Positions 27,371-35,976 of a stretch of 49,232 bases of DNA are shown here, in pieces. Both the position numbers and the translations under genes were made by a program. How positions within the stretch are numbered: position 1 is the stretch's first letter; every line of letters begins with the position of its first letter. The stretch covers positions 1 through 49,232 of the forward strand of contig JAUNSV010000010.1 in NCBI GenBank assembly GCA_030539055.1, read 5' to 3'. The notes beneath the pieces are model-generated. The model had not been told where the DNA came from and made no database searches. It saw only the letters and a list, made by a program, of their open reading frames with translations. The DNA is from Eubacteriales bacterium (GTDB lineage: Bacteria; Bacillota; Clostridia; Lachnospirales; Lachnospiraceae).

Positions 27371-28780
27371 TTAATAAGCATTTTTATCTGTAAATATTAC
27401 TACTAAAGTTTGAAATAATATTTTTATATCTAAGCCAACACTCCAATTCTCTATATAATATAAATCATACCTTATTCTGCTGTCTATTGGAGTATCGCCT
27501 CTGTATCCATTTACTTGTGCATATCCTGTAATTCCTGGGCGTACTTGGTGCTTAACCATATACCTTGGTATTTGCTCCTTAAATTTGTCTACAAATTGTT
27601 TTCTCTCGGGGCGAGGCCCTACGAGCGACATATCGCCTTTTAATACATTAAAAAATTGTGGTACTTCATCTAATGAAGTTCTTCTTATTATTCTTCCTAT
27701 TTTTGTTACTCTTGGGTCATCCTTTGTTGTCCAATGCAATTTTTCATCATCAACTGTTTGCTCTTTCATAGAACGAAATTTATACATTGTAAATAATTTG
27801 CTATGGAGACCAACTCTCTCTTGCGAAAAAATAATTGAACCATCTCTACAAATTAATATTATAGCACTTATTATAATCATAAAAGGAGAAAAAACAATTA
27901 TGCCTATAATAGCACCTATAATATCAATAAATCTTTTTATGCTTCTATTTAATAATGATTGCAAGGGTACTGCTCGTATATTTACTACAGGCAGGCCATC
28001 CAAATCATCTGTTGTAGGTTTTGTAGGAATAATAGTTCCATAATCGGGTACAAATTTTGTATGAATTCCTGTTTTTTCACAAATTGAAACTACCTTACTC
28101 AATTTTTCGTATTCTTTCAAAGAAAGAGTAATCAATACTTCATCAAAATCATTATTAGATATTATATCATTTAAATCATTTAAATTGCCTAATACTTTTA
28201 CATTTCTATATTGAGTATCTATTTTTTGATTGTCATCTACTATTCCAAAAATATGATATCCCCAAGTAGCATTGCGTATTGCTCTATCTATAAATTTAAA
28301 ACAAGCATCTGAATATCCTACAAGCAATATATGCTTTTGATTAATTCCTTTTTTTCTTAATTTGCCAAGAACTAAGCGTATAGCATTTCTTGATATTGTT
28401 TCAAATACAATATTTAATCCAATGAACAAAAATACTACCCATCTTGAGAAATTAAAAATATATGGATTTTTTGCACCTATAAAAAATATAGCATTGATCA
28501 ATACAAGCGATAATAAATTAGATTTTAATATATCATAAAATTCAAATAGTCTTTGAGATGTTCTATTTGGTTTGTATAAATTGAAAAACGCATACATTAT
28601 AAGAAGCAAGGGTACAAAAATAATTAATGCAGAAAAATACATCTCATTCGGTATAACACCTGTATTTATGTCATCTCTTGATACAATTACAATATACCAT
28701 GATAAAATGTAAGCTAATATAATTGTAATTATATCAATTAAAATATACACTTTATTAAATTGTTCTTGTTCTGATCTCAT
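27371..28780 (-). CDS. Exopolysaccharide polyprenyl glycosylphosphotransferase (initiating enzyme 1)
   Basis: The 469-aa protein has the complete WcaJ/CpsE-type layout: four N-terminal membrane segments, a CoA-binding-like Rossmann domain (about 145-240; HILLVGYSDAC), a fifth membrane segment near 290-315, and the catalytic sugar transferase domain (IKRFIDIIGA, FSQERVGLHSKLFTMYKFRSM, DEVPQFFNVLKGDMSLVGPRPER, ITGYAQVNGYRGDT). It loads the first sugar-phosphate onto undecaprenyl phosphate. The ATG overlaps the upstream glycosyltransferase stop by four bases. Confidence 0.96.
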   Translation of the reverse strand: MRSEQEQFNKVYILIDIITIILAYILSWYIVIVSRDDINTGVIPNEMYFSALIIFVPLLLIMYAFFNLYKPNRTSQRLFEFYDILKSNLLSLVLINAIFFIGAKNPYIFNFSRWVVFLFIGLNIVFETISRNAIRLVLGKLRKKGINQKHILLVGYSDACFKFIDRAIRNATWGYHIFGIVDDNQKIDTQYRNVKVLGNLNDLNDIISNNDFDEVLITLSLKEYEKLSKVVSICEKTGIHTKFVPDYGTIIPTKPTTDDLDGLPVVNIRAVPLQSLLNRSIKRFIDIIGAIIGIIVFSPFMIIISAIILICRDGSIIFSQERVGLHSKLFTMYKFRSMKEQTVDDEKLHWTTKDDPRVTKIGRIIRRTSLDEVPQFFNVLKGDMSLVGPRPERKQFVDKFKEQIPRYMVKHQVRPGITGYAQVNGYRGDTPIDSRIRYDLYYIENWSVGLDIKILFQTLVVIFTDKNAY

Positions 28781-29769
28781 TTTATTTGTCTTTTTAAATA
28801 TTGTAATATATAATAAATCGTATTAATTATTAATTCTATTTGTATAAATATTAACCTTGAAATATTTATTTTTTGAAAATTATTTTTTTTGATATTTTTA
28901 ATATCCTTTAGTGCATCACATATTCCAAAAAAATAATCCATTCCAAAACCTTTTTTTATAAAATATATTTGTTTTAGTAAAGTGCCAAAAAATATAAATG
29001 GCAAATTTATTACTATTTGGATAAACGGCATATTCTTATATATTAAAAATATATTATTCCTTGATGATAATCTTACTTTAAATTCGTTATATTTTGAACC
29101 AGATGTTGCAGAACCTATATGATAACATTTTGCATTTTTTGCATGTACATTTTTGTATCCATATAATTTTGCTCTATAGCATAAATCTATATCTTCCAAA
29201 TATGCAAAAAAGTATTCATCGAATAAACCAATTTTTTTTAATATATTGTTATTGAAAATTGAAGCGCCACCACAAGAAGAAAAAATATTATATGGGTGTT
29301 TTATTTCATTAATATTTAATCCATTATTTATTTGAAAAGCATATCCAAAAATATTGTATCCATCTCCACAATCATCAGCAATTTCCCTATGATTATAATT
29401 AATCATAAAAGAAGAAGCAGAAAAAAAGTTTTTATTTTTTTCTATAGCATTGACTAATTCTCTTACAAAATTTTTATCAACTTCAGTATCATTATTTAAT
29501 AAAATAGAATAATCATATTGATGATTTATTGAAAATTTAAGCCCCTTGTTTGATGCTATAGCAAAGCCTTGATTTGAATCACTTAATATTGAATGAAAAT
29601 TTTCATTCTCTTTTACTATTTCATTTATTGTGTCTATTGAACCATCGCTTGATCCATTATCAATTATCAAAACATCAAATTGATAATTACTATTGAGTAA
29701 AGAGCGAATGCAATTTTGTAATAGAATTTTTTTATTGTAATTGGGAATTATAACCAAAACTTTTTTCAT
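28777..29769 (-). CDS. Glycosyltransferase family 2, rhamnosyltransferase-like
   Basis: The 330-aa GT-A enzyme has VLVIIPNYNK, VLIIDNGSSDGS, NQGFAIASNKG, the LLNNDTEV metal site, and the acceptor-region motif FFAYLEDIDLCYRAKLYG typical of wall rhamnosyltransferases. The last 60 residues contain hydrophobic segments that may hold it at the membrane. It overlaps the end of the upstream two-domain glycosyltransferase by 38 bases. Confidence 0.93.
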   Translation of the reverse strand: MKKVLVIIPNYNKKILLQNCIRSLLNSNYQFDVLIIDNGSSDGSIDTINEIVKENENFHSILSDSNQGFAIASNKGLKFSINHQYDYSILLNNDTEVDKNFVRELVNAIEKNKNFFSASSFMINYNHREIADDCGDGYNIFGYAFQINNGLNINEIKHPYNIFSSCGGASIFNNNILKKIGLFDEYFFAYLEDIDLCYRAKLYGYKNVHAKNAKCYHIGSATSGSKYNEFKVRLSSRNNIFLIYKNMPFIQIVINLPFIFFGTLLKQIYFIKKGFGMDYFFGICDALKDIKNIKKNNFQKINISRLIFIQIELIINTIYYILQYLKRQIK

Positions 29770-32086
29770 TTTGAAATTTTTTTACTTCCTTTATTTGTTT
29801 TTCTATATCAAATTCTAATTTATATGGTTCTCCTATTTTTTCATAATGCAAATCTCTAAGAGAAAAATTTGATTTTCTTAATGTTAAATTGGGATTATAA
29901 TATGGGTCCCCTTTTTGTAATATATCTGGCCATCTTGATCCAAATAGCACTATTTCTCTATTGAATCTTTCAACTTTTTCTTTTGTATCCTCTAAACCTC
30001 TTGTTTTACTTTCATAATGATAAAATGATGCATATGGATTATATACTACTCTTTTTCCTAAAGATCTTATTTTCATACAATAATCTATATCATTAAATGC
30101 TACTTTAAAATCTTTATTGAAGCCATTCACTTTATTAAACAAAGATTTTTTTGTAAGCATACAAGCTGCAGTTATTGCCGAATAATCACATATCGCGTTA
30201 TTTCTATGCATATAAGCATTCTCTTTATCATATGTAGATATAAAAGTGTGCCCTGCTATTCCACCAAAACCTATTACTACACCAGCGTGCTGAATTGTAT
30301 CATCAGAGTATAATAATTTAGCTCCAACTATGCCTACATCTTCTCTTTTTATATACGAATACATTTCTTTTATGCTATCCTTATTTATCATTTTAATATC
30401 ATTATTTAAAAATAAAATATATTCGCTTTGTACTTCTTTTACTCCAAAATTGTTAATTAGTGCATAATTAAAATCGTTTTCCCATTTTATAACTTTTATA
30501 TTTTTATTCTCTTTTTGTATTTTTTCATAAAATTTAAAAGTATCATTATTTAAAGAATTATTTTCTATTATTAAAAATTTAATGTTTTTGTATGTGCCAG
30601 AATTTATTGAGTCAATACAAATTTTTAAATCTTCATGATGATCCTTATTTGGTATTACAATAGTTATTAAGTCTTCATTATTTGTTGTATCAAATATAGT
30701 ATGATAAAAACCTAATGATACTCCATCTTGTATTTCTTTTATTGGTAAAAAATTTAAGCAAGTATTTTTATAAAAATCTTCTAATGCTTTTTTACCTGCA
30801 CTATATGCATACATTTTTGCTTCTGGTTTTTTTGCTGTAGATTCTTTATGACATCTCCAATGATATAATACCATAGGTATGTGTTTTATTTTAGTTGATG
30901 TGTATAAGGCTTTTTTTAATTCTTGATGATTTATTATATCTCCATCTTTAAGTATTTGATTAATAAGTCTTAAAAATAAGTCGTAATCTTGTGCACCATC
31001 GTATTCTTTTCTTTCATATATATTGAAATCTTTCTTAATTTTTTCTAATAATTCTTTTTTTACTACAAACAAGTGGCAAAAATAATTTACAGATAGTAAA
31101 AAATCTAAATTAAAATCTGGTTTAAAATGTGGCTCAAAATAAGTTTCACTCTCTAGGTCTATTTTATCTTCATCTGAATATATTATTTGTATATTTTTTT
31201 CTTCATTTAATGCTTTTACACATTCGAATAAAGCGTTTTCACAAAGTTCATCATCATGATCACAAAGTACAATAAATTCTCCGTTTGATAAACTAATTGC
31301 TTCATTTGAATTTGTAGCTATTCCTTCATTTTTATTTAAATACTTTATAATAATATTGTTGTACTTATTTTTATACTCTTCTAATATTTTTTTGGGATTA
31401 TTTTTACTATTTTTGTAATCTGTAGCATCTGATATACATATTTCAAAATTGGTATATGTTTGATTGTAAATTGAATTTAATAATAATCTTAAAAAATTCT
31501 CATTTGTATCATATATTGGTATTACTATAGAAAATAAAGGTTTATACTCAAAATTTATTTCTTTTTGTTTTTGTAATTCTTCTTTTTTTATTTTTGTAAT
31601 TCTAGCCCATTCATCATAATCGTATTCAAAACTTTCTCCTTTTAATTTGGATTTAAATTTTTTTATAAAATTAGATGGACCCTCTTTAATTAAAAATGAA
31701 TAAGCATTTTTTAAATTATCTATTGTAAGAAAGCTTTTAAAAAATTTTTTCTTTTTATAATCTATAGAATTATATTTTAATATTATGTCTTTAGATAATT
31801 TTGTTTTTCTTTTGTTATTATCAAATATGATTTCAAAAGTATATGTTTCTTCTTCTTTGTATGGAAATACTACACTAAAGCCGTATCTTGCTTCTCTCTC
31901 TTTGTTTAAATTAAAAATTTCAACTAGATCTTCTCTTATAGTGTAATTTAATTCAAAATCAACAATCTCTCCTTTTTGATTATGTATTAAAAATGTAGGC
32001 TTTTCGTTCAAGTCTTTAGGTAATGCCCAACCCTCGATATTTATGTTTGAATCTCTTAATTTGTATACATCTATTTTATATTTCAT
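29732..32086 (-). CDS. Two-domain family 2 glycosyltransferase
   Basis: The 784-aa protein has three parts: a beta-rich N-terminal domain (about 1-105; GWALP and YGFSVVFPY), a first GT-A domain (about 184-430; FSIVIPIYDTNE, CDHDDEL, IIYSDEDKID) and a second GT-A domain (about 478-720; ITIVIPNKDH, LFLNNDI, AFNDIDYCMK, NPYASFYHYES). Tandem GT2 proteins of this type usually add two successive sugars to a polysaccharide. The metal-binding acidic motifs of both domains appear intact. The ATG overlaps the upstream gene by 11 bases without a strong ribosome site. Confidence 0.92.
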   Translation of the reverse strand: MKYKIDVYKLRDSNINIEGWALPKDLNEKPTFLIHNQKGEIVDFELNYTIREDLVEIFNLNKEREARYGFSVVFPYKEEETYTFEIIFDNNKRKTKLSKDIILKYNSIDYKKKKFFKSFLTIDNLKNAYSFLIKEGPSNFIKKFKSKLKGESFEYDYDEWARITKIKKEELQKQKEINFEYKPLFSIVIPIYDTNENFLRLLLNSIYNQTYTNFEICISDATDYKNSKNNPKKILEEYKNKYNNIIIKYLNKNEGIATNSNEAISLSNGEFIVLCDHDDELCENALFECVKALNEEKNIQIIYSDEDKIDLESETYFEPHFKPDFNLDFLLSVNYFCHLFVVKKELLEKIKKDFNIYERKEYDGAQDYDLFLRLINQILKDGDIINHQELKKALYTSTKIKHIPMVLYHWRCHKESTAKKPEAKMYAYSAGKKALEDFYKNTCLNFLPIKEIQDGVSLGFYHTIFDTTNNEDLITIVIPNKDHHEDLKICIDSINSGTYKNIKFLIIENNSLNNDTFKFYEKIQKENKNIKVIKWENDFNYALINNFGVKEVQSEYILFLNNDIKMINKDSIKEMYSYIKREDVGIVGAKLLYSDDTIQHAGVVIGFGGIAGHTFISTYDKENAYMHRNNAICDYSAITAACMLTKKSLFNKVNGFNKDFKVAFNDIDYCMKIRSLGKRVVYNPYASFYHYESKTRGLEDTKEKVERFNREIVLFGSRWPDILQKGDPYYNPNLTLRKSNFSLRDLHYEKIGEPYKLEFDIEKQIKEVKKFQNEKSFGYNSQLQ

Positions 32087-33035
32087 CTGTAAAATTTATT
32101 CTCTCTTCTTCTATTACAAGTGGTCTATTCATAATTCTTTGATTCATAGATAAAATATATTCTCCAAGTAAACCTATAAAAAATATTTGTATAGAGCCTA
32201 AGAATAACATTCCAAGTAACATTGGGATTGTACCAGCGGGAAATCTATCCCACCAAATCAATTTCATAATAAGATATATTATACCAATTAGTAAAGAAAG
32301 CATTGAACATATAAAACCAAAAAATGTAGCAATTCTTAAACCCATTTTGGTATATGATGTAAATGATAGCATTGCTGCATCGTATAGTGATAAAAAGTTA
32401 TTTGATGTTTTTCCATTTTTTCTTTTACCTTGCGTATATGGAATAATTTTTACTTTGTATCCATATTCAGCTACTATTCCTCTTAAAAAAGGTGTAGGGT
32501 CGTTTAAATCTTTTAAAATATTTATAAACTCTTTATCATATAATCCAAAACCAGTAAACATAGGAATTTGGTCTACATTTGAAAATTTTTTTATTAAACT
32601 ATAATAAATTTTTTTGAAGAAAAGTAAAAATGCATTTTCATTTGACTTCTTCTTTTGGGCTGCGCATATTTTGTAACCATCTTCCCACTCTTTTACGAAA
32701 GTAGGTATTAAGTCTATTGGATCTTGAAAATCTGTAGCCATAAGAATTGTAGCATCTGAGATAGTATGAATCATAGCATAAAATGGAGAATTAAATTGCC
32801 CAAAGTTTTTTGCATTAAAAATTGCTTTAATGTGTTTATCTTTTTTTGATAAATTTCTAATTATTTCTCTAGTATTATCTTTTGAATGATTATCTATAAA
32901 TAAATAATCATAATCGTATTTAATCAATTTTTCATTAAATAAATTATTTAAAGTATTATATATTCCTTCAATATTTTCTTCTTCATTGAATGAGGGAAGT
33001 ACTATTGTGATTTTTTTTCTTGTTTCTTCCAACAA
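32076..33035 (-). CDS. GtrB/DPM1-like polyprenyl-phosphate glycosyltransferase
   Basis: The 319-aa protein has an N-terminal GT2 domain (ITIVLPSFNEEENI, FIDNHSKDNT, ATDFQDP metal site) and two C-terminal membrane segments (about 232-257 and 267-293) followed by YILSMNQRIMNRP, as in enzymes that form undecaprenyl-phosphate-linked sugars for wall or side-branch glycosylation. The start is TTG at 33035 with TAGGAG six bases upstream; no ATG is available. No matching GtrA flippase or GT-C enzyme is in the window. Confidence 0.9.
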   Translation of the reverse strand: MLEETRKKITIVLPSFNEEENIEGIYNTLNNLFNEKLIKYDYDYLFIDNHSKDNTREIIRNLSKKDKHIKAIFNAKNFGQFNSPFYAMIHTISDATILMATDFQDPIDLIPTFVKEWEDGYKICAAQKKKSNENAFLLFFKKIYYSLIKKFSNVDQIPMFTGFGLYDKEFINILKDLNDPTPFLRGIVAEYGYKVKIIPYTQGKRKNGKTSNNFLSLYDAAMLSFTSYTKMGLRIATFFGFICSMLSLLIGIIYLIMKLIWWDRFPAGTIPMLLGMLFLGSIQIFFIGLLGEYILSMNQRIMNRPLVIEEERINFTDEI

Positions 33036-33065
33036 CTTTTTCTCCTAAAAAAATATTATATCATA

Positions 33066-34076
33066 TTACATCTTTTTAATCAATTTTTTTACATCAAATA
33101 GATAATATAAGTAATAAGCAAAAATAACTATACTAATAAAGAAAATTACAAAAATCATAATATTTTGAAGTATTGAATTAGTGTGATTTGTTTTTAAAGT
33201 ATCATTGTTTAAAAGAACTTCACTTTGTAATAAATAGTCATTATTATCATTATATATTTTACTTATAATTTCTTTAGAAATATTATAAATTTTTTCTTCT
33301 GTATCATAACCAAATGCAAGTACAAGACTGTCTTTATCTCTTTCTCTTAAAAAGCTAGCTAAAGTATATTTTGATAAAGTTGTATGTCCATTCTTCCCAG
33401 CTATTACTTTTTCATCATATTCGCTTGCTCCATGCTTCATCATCTTGTTGCCAACAGATATAGTTACTCCATTTGGATAAAAAGAAGAGTATGGAAGAAA
33501 ATAATTTGTATTTTCAAATATTTTCAAAAAATCTTCATTCTCATAAGCATATTTACATATGATAGAAAAATCGTAAGCTGTAGTATAATGATTATTATCA
33601 AATATCCCTGTTGGATTAGTAAAATGTGTATTATATAAATTTAGCATTTTTACTTTGTTATTCATTAATTTTACAAAAGAATCAATACTTCCAGTAGTAT
33701 AAATTGATAAAGCATATGTTGCATCATTTGCTGATTTAAAAAGTAGTGCATATAGCAAATCTTTTATTGTATATTTATCGCCAATTTGCAAATGTATTTG
33801 TGAAGAATCATCGCTAAAGTTTGATATCATTCTTTCATCTATTATTATTTCATCATTTAAATTGCAATTTTCTAGTACAATAATGCTTGATAATATTTTT
33901 GTAAGACTTGCAGGATATATTTTTTTATCTTCATTATTTGCTTCTAATACTTTTTTTGTTTTTAAATTGATTGCAATATAAGAAGTATTATTTGATGCAT
34001 AAATAGGTGCACTAATACAAATAATTGTTAAAATGGTAAGCATTATTGTATATATTTTTTTATTATTATATTTCAT
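33066..34076 (-). CDS. D-alanyl-D-alanine carboxypeptidase family protein (peptidase S11), membrane-anchored
   Basis: The 336-aa protein has a signal peptide (about 1-27), an S11 domain (about 30-260) and a C-terminal membrane segment (about 302-324). The nucleophile motif SLTK (57-60) and SAN (115-117) are intact, but the KTG box reads KNG (228-230), followed by HTTLSKYTL. It should trim pentapeptides in peptidoglycan, with the KNG change possibly affecting activity. It is a paralogue of 8544-10025, whose motifs are all changed. The start overlaps the ogg stop by one base (TAATG). Confidence 0.9.
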   Translation of the reverse strand: MKYNNKKIYTIMLTILTIICISAPIYASNNTSYIAINLKTKKVLEANNEDKKIYPASLTKILSSIIVLENCNLNDEIIIDERMISNFSDDSSQIHLQIGDKYTIKDLLYALLFKSANDATYALSIYTTGSIDSFVKLMNNKVKMLNLYNTHFTNPTGIFDNNHYTTAYDFSIICKYAYENEDFLKIFENTNYFLPYSSFYPNGVTISVGNKMMKHGASEYDEKVIAGKNGHTTLSKYTLASFLRERDKDSLVLAFGYDTEEKIYNISKEIISKIYNDNNDYLLQSEVLLNNDTLKTNHTNSILQNIMIFVIFFISIVIFAYYLYYLFDVKKLIKKM

Positions 34077-34906
34077 TATTTTAATTTTTGTAATCTTGCA
34101 TAATTAAACCAATATTGTTGTATTAAACCAAGGTATTCATTATAAGACTTTGGTATTTTACCATTGTATTCTTTGTTAATTACTCTCTCTATCCACACAT
34201 CTATAGGGCATATTGATAAACGATGATATGAAAAAAGAGCAATGCACGATGCTACTTTTATTCCAATTCCTTTAAAAGACATAAAAAAATCTATTAATTG
34301 TTTATCACTTAGTTTGTTTAATTTATCAAAATTTATTTTTTTTTCGACTACTTCTTTACAAAATAATTTTATATATTCTTTCCTATATCCTAATCCACAA
34401 GAGTTTAAATTTTCATCTTTTAAAAGATATATATCTTTTGCACTAGGAAATGAATAATAAGTTATTTTTTCATTCGTAAAAGGTGATATAAAATGATGTT
34501 TTTTATTGCAAATTTTACATAATCTTTCTATTGATGTTCGTATTGCATTTACAGATTTTCTTTGTGATATAATAAAGCTTATTATTGTTTCAAATTTATT
34601 TTGATTTAATATTCTTAAGCCACTTCCATACTCTATGCACTTTTTTAAAAATACATCTTCTTTATTACATATTTTTTCATATTTTTCGTAATTATTGTTA
34701 TAATCAAAATAGTCTTTATATATATTATTCCATTCTTCTTTTGTACAAGAAAGTAAATACTCATTATTATTTAATATTTTTATTTCCAAATATTTATTTA
34801 AATAAATTAATGAGCATAAAGAATCATTTTTAATTACTAACCTAAACACTTGCCCTGACTCCGCAATTGTTTTTATATTAAATTGTTTTAATTTTAATTT
34901 AATCAC
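34076..34906 (-). CDS. ogg: 8-oxoguanine DNA glycosylase
   Basis: The 276-aa protein excises 8-oxoguanine opposite cytosine and cleaves the DNA backbone. The N-terminal OGG domain begins FNIKTIAESGQVFRL; the helix-hairpin-helix GPD segment has FKGIGIKVAS with the predicted Schiff-base Lys217, and PIDVW with the catalytic Asp236. Length and motif order fit the clostridial Ogg1 type. It overlaps the upstream membrane protein gene by four bases and the carboxypeptidase gene by one, placing a DNA-repair enzyme in a cell-surface operon. Confidence 0.94.
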   Translation of the reverse strand: MIKLKLKQFNIKTIAESGQVFRLVIKNDSLCSLIYLNKYLEIKILNNNEYLLSCTKEEWNNIYKDYFDYNNNYEKYEKICNKEDVFLKKCIEYGSGLRILNQNKFETIISFIISQRKSVNAIRTSIERLCKICNKKHHFISPFTNEKITYYSFPSAKDIYLLKDENLNSCGLGYRKEYIKLFCKEVVEKKINFDKLNKLSDKQLIDFFMSFKGIGIKVASCIALFSYHRLSICPIDVWIERVINKEYNGKIPKSYNEYLGLIQQYWFNYARLQKLK

Positions 34907-35217
34907 TTAATATTTATTATCAAAATCCATACAATTATTTGTAATATAGTAAAAATATAAGTAAAAAAGGATTCTTTATATATTATTTTTATTTTCAAAT
35001 TTTCATTTATATTGGATATTAAAGACATAATTAAACAGCAAATACTTGAAAAAGCAAGAGCACCAACAAATAAGGGTGCTGCACCACTAAAAAAAACAGA
35101 TAATAAAAGAGACAAAAATAAAAGAACATATGATATTATTAAATAAATGATAGAAATTATCATGTTCTTTGAAATTTTTCTTTTTACATAATTATATACT
35201 TTTATCTTCTTTTGCAT
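34903..35217 (-). CDS. Small membrane protein, three to four spans
   Basis: The 104-aa protein has hydrophobic segments at about 19-40, 44-65 and 85-103, with a basic N-terminus. I do not recognise a specific function. It is the first gene of the first polysaccharide operon, overlaps ogg by four bases, and has only a short leader (about 8 bases after the predicted transcription start) with a weak ribosome site. Confidence 0.75.
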   Translation of the reverse strand: MQKKIKVYNYVKRKISKNMIISIIYLIISYVLLFLSLLLSVFFSGAAPLFVGALAFSSICCLIMSLISNINENLKIKIIYKESFFTYIFTILQIIVWILIINIK

Positions 35218-35231
35218 AAATTTTCTATTTA

Positions 35232-35259
35232 ATTATACTATAAACTTAAAGATATTCAA
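35232..35259 (-). promoter_or_regulatory. Promoter of the first polysaccharide operon
   Basis: Minus-strand TTGAAT (35254-35259) and TATAAT (35232-35237) with a 16-bp spacer; the -10 ends 14 bases before the ATG of the first gene. Confidence 0.75.
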
Positions 35260-35276
35260 GTGTTTTTTGTATGAAG

Positions 35277-35312
35277 AAAAAAAACTATTACATTTTTTGT
35301 AATAGTTTTTTT
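35277..35312 (-). terminator. Intrinsic terminator of tRNA-Arg(TCT)
   Basis: Stem CTATTAC / GTAATAG (35299-35305 with 35285-35291), extended by A-T pairs, with eight T on the minus strand after it. It lies five bases beyond the tRNA. The flanking A and T tracts would also allow it to work from the other strand. Confidence 0.88.
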
Positions 35313-35316
35313 ATAG

Positions 35317-35390
<74 letters not shown>

Positions 35391-35403
35391 TTAACGGATA
35401 GTT

Positions 35404-35432
35404 ATTATAATCTATGAAAAATAAAAAGTCAA
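35404..35432 (-). promoter_or_regulatory. Promoter of tRNA-Arg(TCT)
   Basis: Minus-strand TTGACT (35427-35432) and TATAAT (35404-35409), spacer 17 bp, ending 13 bases before the tRNA. The -35 lies eight bases past the stop of the upstream gene. Confidence 0.87.
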
Positions 35433-35439
35433 TACTAAA

Positions 35440-35904
35440 TCATTTTTTGGTTATAGCATCCATTATCTTAATTGAATAATTGTATTTTTTTGCCATTTTT
35501 TGAATTTGAAGTGCTTCTTCTTTTGTAAAATACAATGCTATTTCTGTTGAGCCATATCCAAAGTGCATTCTTGTTAAATTTTTATTTTTTTTATCATACT
35601 CTATAACTATTGAATTTACATCTTCCCACATAATCCTGTCTGATTTGGTAAATAATTTTAAGTCGTGAAAAGTTTCTATACCTCTTTCGCTTACTACAGA
35701 TGTAGCTTTGTAAAACATTGCAAAAATCAACAATATACCAAATAAAATCATATACAAATTGCTTCTTAAAATGCCAATCAATAAAAATAAAAATGTAAAA
35801 ACCCAACCACCAATATTTACCCATCTCTTTCTAGGTTTTTTTTCTTTTGCTTCATATTTAGGACCTTGAACCATAGCCCAAGGAAAAATTCTTTGTTTAA
35901 TCAT
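35440..35904 (-). CDS. Small membrane protein with PH-like C-terminal domain
   Basis: The 154-aa protein has a basic N-terminus, two membrane segments (about 30-46 and 48-65) and a C-terminal domain (about 70-148) with the strand pattern of YcxB/bacterial PH-like proteins (RGIETFHDLKLF, DRIMWEDVNSIVIEY, and a final helix EEALQIQKMAKKY). Function is unknown. The ATG has GAGGAT seven bases upstream. It lies just beyond the NhaC terminator, so it may be expressed by read-through. Confidence 0.75.
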   Translation of the reverse strand: MIKQRIFPWAMVQGPKYEAKEKKPRKRWVNIGGWVFTFLFLLIGILRSNLYMILFGILLIFAMFYKATSVVSERGIETFHDLKLFTKSDRIMWEDVNSIVIEYDKKNKNLTRMHFGYGSTEIALYFTKEEALQIQKMAKKYNYSIKIMDAITKK

Positions 35905-35921
35905 ATTATCCTCATTGTTTT

Positions 35922-35951
35922 AAAAAAGGAGTGTCCTTAAGGCACTCCTTT
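35922..35951 (-). terminator. Intrinsic terminator after the NhaC-family gene
   Basis: Stem GGAGTG / CACTCC (35928-35933 with 35943-35948) around an internal CCTTAAGG palindrome, then six T on the minus strand. Confidence 0.87.
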
Positions 35952-35976
35952 AATTTAATATTTAAATTGATTGTTA

